This document shows positions 8,451 through 16,524 of a stretch of 64,000 nt of DNA, piece after piece (positions within the stretch are counted from its first letter, which is position 1; each line of letters starts with the position of its first letter). The DNA is taken from assembly GCF_004803915.1 (NCBI RefSeq), contig NZ_CP039396.1, positions 372,001 to 436,000 of the forward strand. Reading direction: 5' to 3'. Source of the stretch: Duncaniella dubosii (lineage in GTDB: Bacteria > Bacteroidota > Bacteroidia > Bacteroidales > Muribaculaceae). The notes under the pieces are model-generated. The model was given only the letters and a program-made list of their open reading frames with translations. It had not been told where the DNA came from and ran no database searches. A program made the position numbers and the translations under genes.

Positions 8451-9398
8451 CTACTCTTTGCGTGTCTGCTTGCGTTTGGCCCGGTTTGTTATAAGCATAC
8501 CGGCTATTATGACAATCATCGCAAGAATCTGAATCCAATGTATCTTGGCGATGCCCATAATGACCGAAGCGATGGTCGCGACTACCGGCAGGAAATACTG
8601 GTAGATTGACACCAGCTCGCTACCAATCAGCTTCTCGGCCGGATTTATAAGGAAATAAGACAGGAAAGTCGGACAGATAAGCACAAAAGCTATACAGGCC
8701 CACGGCTGCCAGTCAGTGGTATGGAAAATCTCAGCTTTCGGCAATGACGGCAACAAGACGAGCATCGGTAGACATGACATCAGGAATACCCAACGCAACA
8801 TCGAAACCGGACGATAGCGGAGCATCGGTCCTTCAAGAATCACAAGATAAAAAGCATAGCAGAGAGTCGAGGCAAGCGCGAGGCAGTCGCCAAGCATATT
8901 GTCAGAGCCTTTCTCGCCTGAATGCTGGGTGATGATAACAAGGAATGCGCCGATAAATCCGACGGCTATACCGCATATTTCAAGCCATGAGGTGCGTTTA
9001 TGCTGAAAAATAATTCCTATCAGAATGACAAATATCGGGGGGAAGGTCATGATGATGGAAACGTCAATCGGATCGGCATAGCGAAGCGACAGATTGAACA
9101 GATACATGAAAAGAAAAAGCCCGACAGCCCCGCCAAGAAATATGCGGAGATAGTCGTGACGCTGAATCTTGTCGGTCTTGATAAAAATCGAGGCAAGCCA
9201 CATCAATATGCAACCGCCTCCAAGGCGGAATATGGTGACATCGACCGAACTCATCCATTCAGGTATCAGAATCTTGACCACAGGAATATTGACACCGAAA
9301 AATATTGTGGCGATAAGGACAAACAGATTCCCCTTGATTATGTCACCCACACTATGCGACTGAGGTGGAGAGGCTTTGGAAGTTTTTATGTCAGACAT
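8451..9398 (-). CDS. DMT/EamA-family transporter
   Basis: The 315-residue protein has about ten hydrophobic segments in two repeated halves, the layout of EamA drug/metabolite transporters (halves meet near LGDCLALASTLCYAFYL). A Pro-Arg-like kink FGVNIPVVK in the first helix and NPAEKLIGSE in the late half are typical. The substrate cannot be read from sequence; relatives export amino acids, purines or sugars. It is single, ending against the pepC terminator, with its start facing the divergent gene at 9569. Confidence 0.85.
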   Translation of the reverse strand: MSDIKTSKASPPQSHSVGDIIKGNLFVLIATIFFGVNIPVVKILIPEWMSSVDVTIFRLGGGCILMWLASIFIKTDKIQRHDYLRIFLGGAVGLFLFMYLFNLSLRYADPIDVSIIMTFPPIFVILIGIIFQHKRTSWLEICGIAVGFIGAFLVIITQHSGEKGSDNMLGDCLALASTLCYAFYLVILEGPMLRYRPVSMLRWVFLMSCLPMLVLLPSLPKAEIFHTTDWQPWACIAFVLICPTFLSYFLINPAEKLIGSELVSIYQYFLPVVATIASVIMGIAKIHWIQILAMIVIIAGMLITNRAKRKQTRKE

Positions 9399-9502
9399 TT
9401 CTTCGTTTTTTATTTATATGTTCATGTTTTCAAAGATGTACAGAATATTAACATCAAAGCGTCACATTCAGTTTCGCATACATGAAACCGAATGATGTAA
9501 TA

Positions 9503-9534
9503 TTTCAAAAATCACCGCGAAATCTGTAAATTTG
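9503..9534 (+). promoter_or_regulatory. Promoter of the ATP-grasp-like gene
   Basis: TTTC (9503-9506) and TAAATTTG (9527-9534), spacing 20. The predicted transcript would begin near 9541, about 28 bases before the GTG start. Confidence 0.55.
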
Positions 9535-9568
9535 CATTCTGATAAAAGAAATCCATACCCCAGACAAA

Positions 9569-10642
9569 GTGAGACTTCACCTCTTCAATCCCGAAAACGA
9601 CCTTGCATTGGCGCTCGGATGCCGCCACTATACTCCCCCGCCACATGCCGTGGCCATACATAATGCCGGAGCACTCCTGCCTATGTGGTGGGCAGAGGAA
9701 GGCGACAGAGTGATCGCCCCTGAAATCATGCAGACCGAAGCCTCGCGTCTCGCCAGACGTTTCGGGCTTAACGGGGTAATTGCCGGCGATGTCTGCGGAG
9801 CGACATCGCTATCTCCGTGGGGATGGAGTCTTGATGCGAAACGCCAGTTTCTCCGAGCTGGAGTAGATGGCGGCATACTGCCCGACGATACCTCCATAGA
9901 GCGAATCCGGCAGTTGAGCCACAGACGTATGTCGGTCGAAATCCTCACACGGCTTGACTCAGACAATCCTATTGCAATCGAAACGACCGATCCGAACGTG
10001 GTGGTTGAAGCCGAACGCAACAATCCCGGATGCTATGTGAAATCCCCATGGTCAAGCAGCGGTCGCGGTGTGTTCTGTGCTCGCTCACTCGACGAAAACG
10101 CACTCCGCCGGCGTGCCGCAGGGATTATCCACCGTCAGGGAAGTGTGATGGTCGAACGCGGGCTTGACAAAGTAGCTGATTTCGCAGCTCTGTTCCACTC
10201 CGATGGCCATCGCGTCTGCTTCCGTGGTCTGTCTTTGTTCTCGACAGAAACACGAGGGATGTATAGCGGTAATATCGTCGCGCCACAGTCCCACATTGAA
10301 TCAAGGCTGTCGGAAATGATTGATCCCGAAATACTGATGACACTGATAAACCGCGAAGAGGAAATACTGACAGAACTTACAGCCTCTGCCTATCAAGGCT
10401 GGATGGGAATAGACATGATGGTCTACAATGATGGCGGCCGATTGCGCGTCATGCCATGCGTGGAACTCAATCTGCGCATGACGATGGGAGTCGTAGCTAT
10501 GAAAGTCTGCGAACGGCTCGGAGTCGAGACTCCTCATTTCCTTGCGTGGGAACACAAGGAAAACAACAGTCTGGAAAGCTCCGAAAGTCTTATCATGCTA
10601 CCTCCGACCGACGGCTTCACTCTCCGACTGACTAAAATCTAA
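9569..10642 (+). CDS. Conserved Bacteroidales protein with ATP-grasp-like features
   Basis: The 357-residue protein, starting with GTG at 9569, has no signal peptide. Its middle and C-terminal parts look like an ATP-grasp ligase: a flexible KSPWSSSGRGV loop (about 154-164), a VERGLDK segment and a final PCVELNLRMTMG block that would supply metal-binding Glu and Asn. The N-terminus starts with LHLFNPENDLALALG, which is conserved in unannotated Bacteroidales proteins as far as I recall. Substrate and product are unknown. It runs toward the convergent maf gene with only 32 bases between stops. The ATP-grasp call is a motif-based inference. Confidence 0.6.
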   Translation: MRLHLFNPENDLALALGCRHYTPPPHAVAIHNAGALLPMWWAEEGDRVIAPEIMQTEASRLARRFGLNGVIAGDVCGATSLSPWGWSLDAKRQFLRAGVDGGILPDDTSIERIRQLSHRRMSVEILTRLDSDNPIAIETTDPNVVVEAERNNPGCYVKSPWSSSGRGVFCARSLDENALRRRAAGIIHRQGSVMVERGLDKVADFAALFHSDGHRVCFRGLSLFSTETRGMYSGNIVAPQSHIESRLSEMIDPEILMTLINREEEILTELTASAYQGWMGIDMMVYNDGGRLRVMPCVELNLRMTMGVVAMKVCERLGVETPHFLAWEHKENNSLESSESLIMLPPTDGFTLRLTKI

Positions 10643-10674
10643 AAGACATACGCATCCACATTTGCTATCTTGGC

Positions 10675-11271
10675 CTATATTGACTTCAGATGTGAATACA
10701 GACGCTGGACAGGTAGCCCCATGACATTATAGAAACTGCCTGTTATACCCTTGATTCCGGCTGCGCCGATCCACTCCTGTATGCCATAAGCCCCCGCTTT
10801 GTCAAATGGACGATACTTATCGACATAATATGCTATCTCATGCTCTGTCAGCGGAGCAAACTCCACCTCCGACAAGGCGCTGAACGTAGTCATACCCTTT
10901 GCCGTCCTGACTGTCACACCTGTAATTACCTTCTGAGTTCTGCCCTGAAGACATCCAAGCATCCTGCGGGCATCAGCCTCATCTACAGGCTTGCCAAGAA
11001 CCTCTCCGTCTATTATAACGACGGTATCTGCCGTTATCACGAGCTTCTTTTCGTCTGCCGACAGCGGATAAGCCTCGGCTTTAAGCCGCGACAGATAAGG
11101 GGCGACCTCTTCTGCCGGAAGTCCTGCCGGAACAGTCTCATCAACAGGATGTGAAGTGTCGACGCGAAAATCAATGTCAAGCATACCGAGCAGTTCACGG
11201 CGGCGTGGCGAGCCACTCGCCAGAATCACATCATAGTCTTTTATATTTTCAAGCGGATGGAACATAGTCAA
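10675..11271 (-). CDS. maf: Maf-like nucleoside triphosphate pyrophosphatase
   Basis: The 198-residue protein shows the Maf signature ILASGSPRRRELL near the N-terminus, the ADTVV motif with its catalytic Asp, and LGKP followed by an ARRML helix. Maf enzymes hydrolyse non-canonical or methylated nucleoside triphosphates (dTTP/UTP type or m7GTP type) to monophosphates, cleaning the nucleotide pool. Two adjacent starts are possible (MTM); the second Met also leaves the fold intact. In this window it is single and convergent with the ATP-grasp-like gene. Confidence 0.93.
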   Translation of the reverse strand: MTMFHPLENIKDYDVILASGSPRRRELLGMLDIDFRVDTSHPVDETVPAGLPAEEVAPYLSRLKAEAYPLSADEKKLVITADTVVIIDGEVLGKPVDEADARRMLGCLQGRTQKVITGVTVRTAKGMTTFSALSEVEFAPLTEHEIAYYVDKYRPFDKAGAYGIQEWIGAAGIKGITGSFYNVMGLPVQRLYSHLKSI

Positions 11272-11534
11272 TCAAAACGATAAATAACTGTTTATTAATC
11301 TGTTGTCTTTTTAGCGTAGAAATCATCTGCACTCTATCCGACAAATTTACAATAATCCATGAAATATTGCCTTATTTTTCGATGTTAAACCCGGACATAC
11401 ATCGCCCGGAACAGATTCATTGAGATAATAAATGTAAAAAACGAAACTTTTAACCGTGAGCACAGGTTATAACTTGAAAAAACACTTTGCATCCGAACGG
11501 ATGCCGGATTTCAAATCTTAAAAACCTTAATATT

Positions 11535-12104
11535 ATGTTGAAAGAAATAAAGACACGCCCGGTAATCGCTCCACTGCCGGTACTTATTGTTGGTACATAC
11601 GATAATAATGGTGTTGCCGATGCCATGAATGTCGCTTGGGGCGGACAATGCTGGGACAATCACATAGCCCTGAATATATCATCGAACCATAAGACTACGG
11701 AAAACATGCGGCTAAAAAAAGCGTTTACCGTACACATAGCCACCGCCGAGCGGGTTGAGCTTGCCGATTATTTAGGAATTGTTTCAGGACATAGCGAACC
11801 TAAACTTGTCCACGTTCACGCATCCGTAGTCAAAGGCAAGACAGTGGATGCCCCGATTATCGAGGATTTCGTTCTGGCGATGGAGTGCAAGATAGTCTCC
11901 ATGACAGATAATGGCGACGGAGGCACACGTGTGGTAGGTGAAGTCATGAGAACTGTCGCAGACGACACCATACTCGATTCTGACGGAAAAGTCGATTTCA
12001 GTATGCTCCATCCAATATGCTTCGATCAGGAAAAGAAAGTGTACCGTCCGCTGGGAGAACCTATTGCTGAGGCTTTCCTTGTTAGTAAAAAGCTCATGGC
12101 ATAG
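11535..12104 (+). CDS. Flavin reductase-like FMN-binding protein
   Basis: The 189-residue protein starts with KEIKTRPVIAPLPVLIVGTYD and contains ADAMNVAWGGQCW and NISSNHKTTENM, the pattern of the flavin reductase-like split barrel that binds FMN and reduces it or acts as a small flavoprotein. Its partner oxidase or monooxygenase is not nearby. ATG 11535 was preferred over the in-frame ATG 11487 because the family begins at KEIK and the extra 16 residues are not conserved-looking. The gene ends with a TAG stop and a very strong terminator. Confidence 0.88.
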   Translation: MLKEIKTRPVIAPLPVLIVGTYDNNGVADAMNVAWGGQCWDNHIALNISSNHKTTENMRLKKAFTVHIATAERVELADYLGIVSGHSEPKLVHVHASVVKGKTVDAPIIEDFVLAMECKIVSMTDNGDGGTRVVGEVMRTVADDTILDSDGKVDFSMLHPICFDQEKKVYRPLGEPIAEAFLVSKKLMA

Positions 12105-12178
12105 ACAGCTGTAAATAAAGATATAGATACTTAGACCGGGGTTGATGTAGACACACTCAATCAACATCCGATCTTCGA

Positions 12179-12230
12179 CGACCGCCGTTACAGGTATGGC
12201 AACCATACCTGTAACGGCGGTCGGGTTTTA
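12179..12230 (+). terminator. Very strong terminator after flavin reductase gene
   Basis: A 21-bp perfect stem (12179-12199 with 12203-12223) closes on a three-base loop and is followed by GGTTTTAT. The stem is unusually long for a simple terminator. Confidence 0.85.
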
Positions 12231-12395
12231 TATTAATAAATACAATGCTCTATAGGATATTAAATCTCTTTTTGGAATGACAATGAATAGAACAGGCAAA
12301 AAAATTTCATCAGTCACATGCAGTATTCAGTAAAAAATACGCTCTTGTTATAGAGCGGGGGCTACATAACGGCCTCCCTGTGCATTTTCACCGAC

Positions 12396-13976
12396 ATGAA
12401 TATGACCAATCTTATAAGGCGATGCGAAAATGGTGATAAGGATGCGATGGCCGAGCTTTATCGTATCTATTCGCCATGTATGCTCCGGCTCGTGAAACGC
12501 TATGTCACGGATCTGTCAGCAGCCGAAGATGTGCTCCACGATGGATTTATCATAGTGTTTGCCAATATAGGCAAACTCAAAAATCCTGATAAACTTGAAT
12601 TTTGGATAAGAACAATCATGAAAAATCTGTCCCTGCAATATCTGAAGCATCTCGAAGCGACACAACTTATTGACGAAGAAGAGGAAATTACAGATACTCC
12701 ATATACTGAAAACAAACTGAGCTACGAGGAACTTGATGAAATCATCGGAAAACTTCCAACCGGGTATCAGAAAATATTCAGACTTGCTGTATTTGAAAAC
12801 AAGTCTCACAAAGAGATTGGCGAAATTCTCGGCATAGCCCCGAATTCGTCATCATCACAACTTGCAAGAGCCAAAGCGATGTTGCGACGACTTATTAACG
12901 ACCGAGAAGCGAAACTGTATATACTGGTGTCGGTCTCGATGCTCACATTCTCAGCTCTGTACCTAAAAAATCGACCTGAACCACCCGTTTTATCCAATTC
13001 TGATATCCCTGACCAGCAATCAAAATCAACAACAGACTTTGATTTGAATTATGGAAATATAATTGTGTCTGAAGTCACGCGGAATGGTGTAGATGCGACA
13101 ACGGCAGAACCTGCTGTTTCGAAAAAAAGTTCAAGCCAACAGGCTACTATCGGGGGAAATTCATCATGCACTCCATCCGGCCATGATACAGCGACAGAAG
13201 ACATTTCACCAAACAAACATGACCGCCATCAAGAAGAAATGACAGAAAATATGCAGCCACATGCACCGACTGACACCGTCATACGCGATATGATAGATTC
13301 ACCAACCGACTTATCAGATATTCCGTCATATATAGCCGATGAAAAAAACAAATCCGGATGGCAGAAATATAGCATTGGTGCGACCATGCGTTATACTTGT
13401 ATTAAAGCAACAACAGAATCTGATATTCTTCAGCCGGGTCTGCCATCAAACGTGAAATTTGTTGAACGAAAAGTCCATCATTATTTCCCAATGATATTTG
13501 GTATAACTTTCTCACGCAGCCTCTCACCAAGGCTCGCACTCGAAACAGGTGTGACATACACCTGTCTTAGAAGCAAACTGGAATATGAGAGCGACAATGA
13601 TTATGCAGAAATGAAAACTACAGCCCATTTCGTCGGAATACCGCTTAAACTGAATTACAGTCTATTTTCTTATGACGGTTTATCAGCCTATACAACAATC
13701 GGATGTAAAATAGATTTACCAGTCAACACACACTGCGAGACAATTCATAACACGACCGACACCCCTTTACCGATGCTTAAACCGAGTCTGCAATTTTCAA
13801 TCGAAGGCGGAATCGGCATTGAGTACCGACTGACACGCGGTATTAACATTTATACCGAACCATCAGTGACATATCATCCTGATAACCATTCTTCATTACC
13901 GACTACATGGCAGGAACGACCTCTGATGTTCAACATCCCCATAGGCATACGTTTCTGTCTGCAAAATGAGATATGA
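12396..13976 (+). CDS. ECF sigma factor fused to a membrane-spanning outer-membrane barrel
   Basis: One uninterrupted frame of 526 residues joins parts that are normally separate. Residues 1-80 are sigma region 2 (DKDAMAELYRIYSPCML, AEDVLHDGFIIVF, WIRTIMKN). Residues 110-165 are sigma region 4 (LPTGYQKIFRLAVFENKSHKEIGEILGI). A single hydrophobic helix follows at 174-190, then a polar, Ser/Thr/Pro-rich linker (191-322) and a PorT-like barrel at 323-526 ending FNIPIGIRFCL. The layout predicts a protein that spans both membranes with its sigma part in the cytoplasm. Bacteroides Dma proteins have this layout but carry an anti-sigma domain instead. A methyltransferase gene follows 84 bases later. 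Domain calls are firm; signalling by proteolysis is inference. Confidence 0.85.
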   Translation: MNMTNLIRRCENGDKDAMAELYRIYSPCMLRLVKRYVTDLSAAEDVLHDGFIIVFANIGKLKNPDKLEFWIRTIMKNLSLQYLKHLEATQLIDEEEEITDTPYTENKLSYEELDEIIGKLPTGYQKIFRLAVFENKSHKEIGEILGIAPNSSSSQLARAKAMLRRLINDREAKLYILVSVSMLTFSALYLKNRPEPPVLSNSDIPDQQSKSTTDFDLNYGNIIVSEVTRNGVDATTAEPAVSKKSSSQQATIGGNSSCTPSGHDTATEDISPNKHDRHQEEMTENMQPHAPTDTVIRDMIDSPTDLSDIPSYIADEKNKSGWQKYSIGATMRYTCIKATTESDILQPGLPSNVKFVERKVHHYFPMIFGITFSRSLSPRLALETGVTYTCLRSKLEYESDNDYAEMKTTAHFVGIPLKLNYSLFSYDGLSAYTTIGCKIDLPVNTHCETIHNTTDTPLPMLKPSLQFSIEGGIGIEYRLTRGINIYTEPSVTYHPDNHSSLPTTWQERPLMFNIPIGIRFCLQNEI

Positions 13977-14060
13977 TTATTTTTGAATCAGGCAGACGCA
14001 GTATATGTCCGTTTCCGACATCATTAGAGTGAACGCTAAAAAACCAGCTTAACCATAATC

Positions 14061-14834
14061 ATGCAACATAGACACAAAGACCGAAGCCAATATTTTTCAG
14101 AACTCGCGTATACCAGCGAAAAATATTTCATGCCTTATATCGCCGGTAATATGAATCTTGACCGACAGCTGGAAATACTCGAAATCGGATGTGGAGACGG
14201 AGGAAATCTTCTGCCTTTCGCAAAATCAGGACATTTAGTGACAGGCGTAGACATTTCGACCAACCGTATAAAAGATGCAACATCTTTTTTTCAAAAAGAG
14301 CGTGCCAACGGAAAATTTATATGTTCCGACATATTTGAAACGAAATTTGACAAGCATTTCGATTTAGTCATTTGCCATGATGTCATCGAGCATATAGCCG
14401 ACAAGCAAAGACTACTCTCAAGAGTTTCAGAACTGCTGAGACCGGAAGGAATGGCATTCATCGGTTTCCCTGCATGGCAAATGCCATTCGGAGGCCACCA
14501 GCAGATATGTCACAACAAATATATCTCGAAAATGCCCTTCATCCATTTATTGCCGGCAGCAATCTACAGATTCATACTCAAAATCGGAAACGAAAAAGCC
14601 AACTGCATCTCTGAGATATTGGCCATAAAAGAACATAGAATCAGTATCGAACAATTTGAAAGATTTGTCTTCTCTTCCGGCCTCAGAATCAAGAACCGCA
14701 GTCTCTATTTTATAAACCCGCACTATGAGATAAAATTCGGTTTGAAACCACGCTTATTACCTCATGGCATATCTGGCTTGCGTTATCTACGCAACTATTT
14801 TTCTACAAGCTGTTTTTACCTCCTACAACGATAA
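14061..14834 (+). CDS. Class I SAM-dependent methyltransferase
   Basis: The 257-residue protein has the Rossmann methyltransferase motif I LEIGCGDGGNLL (about 36-47), the acidic end of strand 2 in GVDIS, and the post-motif DLVICHDVIEHI typical of the UbiE/Methyltransf_11 group. The C-terminal half is specialised and suggests a small-molecule or lipid substrate, not identified. It lies 84 bases after the sigma-barrel gene on the same strand with no terminator seen between them, so co-transcription is possible. Confidence 0.85.
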   Translation: MQHRHKDRSQYFSELAYTSEKYFMPYIAGNMNLDRQLEILEIGCGDGGNLLPFAKSGHLVTGVDISTNRIKDATSFFQKERANGKFICSDIFETKFDKHFDLVICHDVIEHIADKQRLLSRVSELLRPEGMAFIGFPAWQMPFGGHQQICHNKYISKMPFIHLLPAAIYRFILKIGNEKANCISEILAIKEHRISIEQFERFVFSSGLRIKNRSLYFINPHYEIKFGLKPRLLPHGISGLRYLRNYFSTSCFYLLQR

Positions 14835-14855
14835 TACAGTCCTCACCCACATGGC

Positions 14856-15350
14856 TTATGGGCGGGAGCGGGTAAGCTCTATCGACTCTTTTCCTGTCAT
14901 CCCGGTGATTTCGAGCCGCAGGACGGCAACATTGTTTATGAACCGTGAGATTTCCGCCTCGCTGTCAATGCCCGGTGAATATTTTTCGGCGAGCAGGAGG
15001 AGACCTTTTTCCAATTCTTCGCGGTCGCTGACAATAGTAACACGACCGAAGCAGACGACACAGCGGAAATAGGTAGTGAACTCTTCGGGCACGATAAGAT
15101 CCTGAGCGACCACACAGAAAGAGCACGATGCGTTGGCCGATATACAGTCAATCTTATGACCCGCACATGCACAATGGAAATAGATTATATCTCCACCGTC
15201 ATAGACAAAACTCAGAGGCACACCATAAGGCATTCCGTCGGCATCGACAAGTGACAGGACACCGTGAGTGGCCATCCGCAGAATCTCTTTTGTTTCCGCT
15301 TCGGGAAGAAGCTGTTTGAAACGTCGCATTTTATGTTGCATAGCGGTCAT
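14856..15350 (-). CDS. PPOX-family FMN-binding split-barrel protein (NimA-like)
   Basis: The 164-residue protein matches the pyridoxamine 5'-phosphate oxidase-like family close to NimA: MRRFKQLLPEAET, MATHGVLSLVDADGMPYGVPLSFVY, IYFHCACAGHKID and FGRVTIV. NimA proteins reduce nitroimidazoles to amines, but most homologues have unknown natural substrates, so resistance should not be assumed. Its start overlaps the stop of the upstream SMR pump by four bases (ATGA at 15347-15350), so the two are translationally coupled. Confidence 0.85.
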   Translation of the reverse strand: MTAMQHKMRRFKQLLPEAETKEILRMATHGVLSLVDADGMPYGVPLSFVYDGGDIIYFHCACAGHKIDCISANASCSFCVVAQDLIVPEEFTTYFRCVVCFGRVTIVSDREELEKGLLLLAEKYSPGIDSEAEISRFINNVAVLRLEITGMTGKESIELTRSRP

Positions 15351-15670
15351 AACATTTTAAGTCCGACAATAGATATTATAAGGGTAGTTATAAAGAATAT
15401 CCGCCAGAATGTCACCGGCTCGTTGAAAAACAAGATTCCAACGATAACCGCGCCGACAGCACCGATACCCGTCCACACGGGATAGACCGTACCAAGCGGA
15501 ATCGTGCGCGCGGCCCGTGCCATGAGATACATGCTTAGAGTGAGAGCGACAAGAAATCCTCCCCACCAATAATAGAGACCCGGAGCGGAGGCTATCTTTG
15601 TCTTGCCGAGACAGAAGGTAAAAGCAACTTCCATTAGCCCGGCTATAATAAGAGTAATCCAGTTCATCAA
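15347..15670 (-). CDS. Small multidrug resistance (SMR) transporter, SugE/Gdx-like
   Basis: The 107-residue, four-helix protein has the conserved membrane Glu of SMR pumps in LIIAGLMEVAFTF (Glu14) and the block GTVYPVWTGIGAVGAVI, which fits the Gdx/SugE guanidinium exporter branch better than the QacE/EmrE branch, although Gdx versus Qac cannot be settled by eye. It works as a dual-topology dimer in the inner membrane, exchanging cation for protons. It is the first gene of a two-gene unit with the PPOX protein, transcribed away from a broken Crp/Fnr gene that probably once controlled it. Confidence 0.9.
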   Translation of the reverse strand: MMNWITLIIAGLMEVAFTFCLGKTKIASAPGLYYWWGGFLVALTLSMYLMARAARTIPLGTVYPVWTGIGAVGAVIVGILFFNEPVTFWRIFFITTLIISIVGLKML

Positions 15671-15721
15671 TATAACAGAGTCATAAATCAGACTGCAAAA
15701 TTACTACTTCATTCAGCATAT

Positions 15722-15752
15722 TTTCTTATCATTTGATAAATCCGTATCTTTG
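15722..15752 (+). promoter_or_regulatory. Promoter of the Crp/Fnr pseudogene
   Basis: TTTC (15722-15725) and TATCTTTG (15745-15752), spacing 19. Transcription would begin within a few bases of ATG 15760, leaving almost no leader. Confidence 0.55.
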
Positions 15753-15759
15753 CCGTGCT

Positions 15760-16326
15760 ATGGAACTACGAGAAATTCTCACCAAAATATATCCCTTGCT
15801 AGAAGATTAGCTTGACAGAATCGTATGCGAAGCTGATGAAATAGCCTTCGACCGGAATACAGTCATAATCGAGGCGGATAGAATAGAAAAATATATCTAT
15901 TTTGTAAAATCCGGACTGTTGAGAGCCTATGTCCTGACCGACGGACGCGAGATAACTTTCTGTATAGGTCAGGAAGGTGCGGTAGCATTATCAATGGAGA
16001 GCTATATCAACCATCAGCCCGGTTACGAATCAATCGCCACCCTCGAACCGACAGCGCTCTACCGCATTCCGTCGGAAAAACTGGCCGGACTCTACAAGAC
16101 AGACATACACATAGCCAACTGGGGCAGGAAATTTGCTGAGACAGAAATTATACGAGCCGAGAGAAGCCTGATACCTCATCTCTCGACCACAGCCTCAGAC
16201 CGCTACGAAAATCTGCTCAATCAAAACCCTGCGCTGCTAAACCGCATCCCACTCGAAAAGCTCGCGTCATACCTCGGCATAACGCCGCCGTATTAGAGGG
16301 AAATTAGGACGGAAGCAAGGCTAATG
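15760..16326 (+). pseudogene. Crp/Fnr-family regulator, inactivated by two in-frame amber stops
   Basis: Reading from ATG 15760 gives MELREILTKIYPLLED, then TAG (15808-15810). The same frame then continues through an intact cNMP-binding-type domain (FVKSGLLRAYVLTDGREITF, LSMESYINHQPGYESI, IANWGRKFAETEI) to LASYLGITPPY, followed by TAG (16294-16296) and a REIRTEARLM remnant. Relatives end LASYLGIT...LSRIR, so the second stop hits the recognition helix of the winged helix. Both faults are substitutions, not indels. TAG is a normal stop here (for example 12102-12104), so recoding is unlikely. The intact form is usually divergent from the transporter it controls, here the SMR pump. Confidence 0.85.
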
Positions 16327-16455
16327 GGATTCGGAAATATTAGGATTATTGAATCTTTTGATGTCTTCATTACTGGGCCGGGAATGACAGGCAATCCGTC
16401 GTATCTTTGACGACCTTTTTTATTCTACCGATGTATAAATCTCGTGATTTATCAC

Positions 16456-16463
16456 TAATTTTG
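16456..16463 (+). promoter_or_regulatory. -7 element upstream of the TonB-receptor operon
   Basis: TAATTTTG at 16456-16463 matches TAnnTTTG; the -33 side is weak. The predicted start near 16468-16470 coincides with the upstream in-frame ATG 16468, which would then be leaderless, supporting ATG 16525 as the real start. Confidence 0.5.
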
Positions 16464-16524
16464 CATCATGTCGAAAAAGATAGGCCACCGGACTTGCAAG
16501 GCTATCATAGAAATCGGTAGGTTT

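Noticed and set aside
9000..9485. 161-codon plus-strand frame opposite the EamA transporter
   Set aside because: Antisense to a well-supported membrane protein; highly charged composition without homology features.
14856..15350. Nitroimidazole resistance gene (nim)
   Set aside because: It belongs to the NimA-like PPOX group, but sequence alone cannot separate true Nim proteins from general relatives, so no resistance is claimed.
15808..15810. In-frame TAG as possible recoding (pyrrolysine or suppression)
   Set aside because: TAG is used as an ordinary stop elsewhere in the window, and the second TAG destroys the DNA-binding helix, so simple gene decay fits better.
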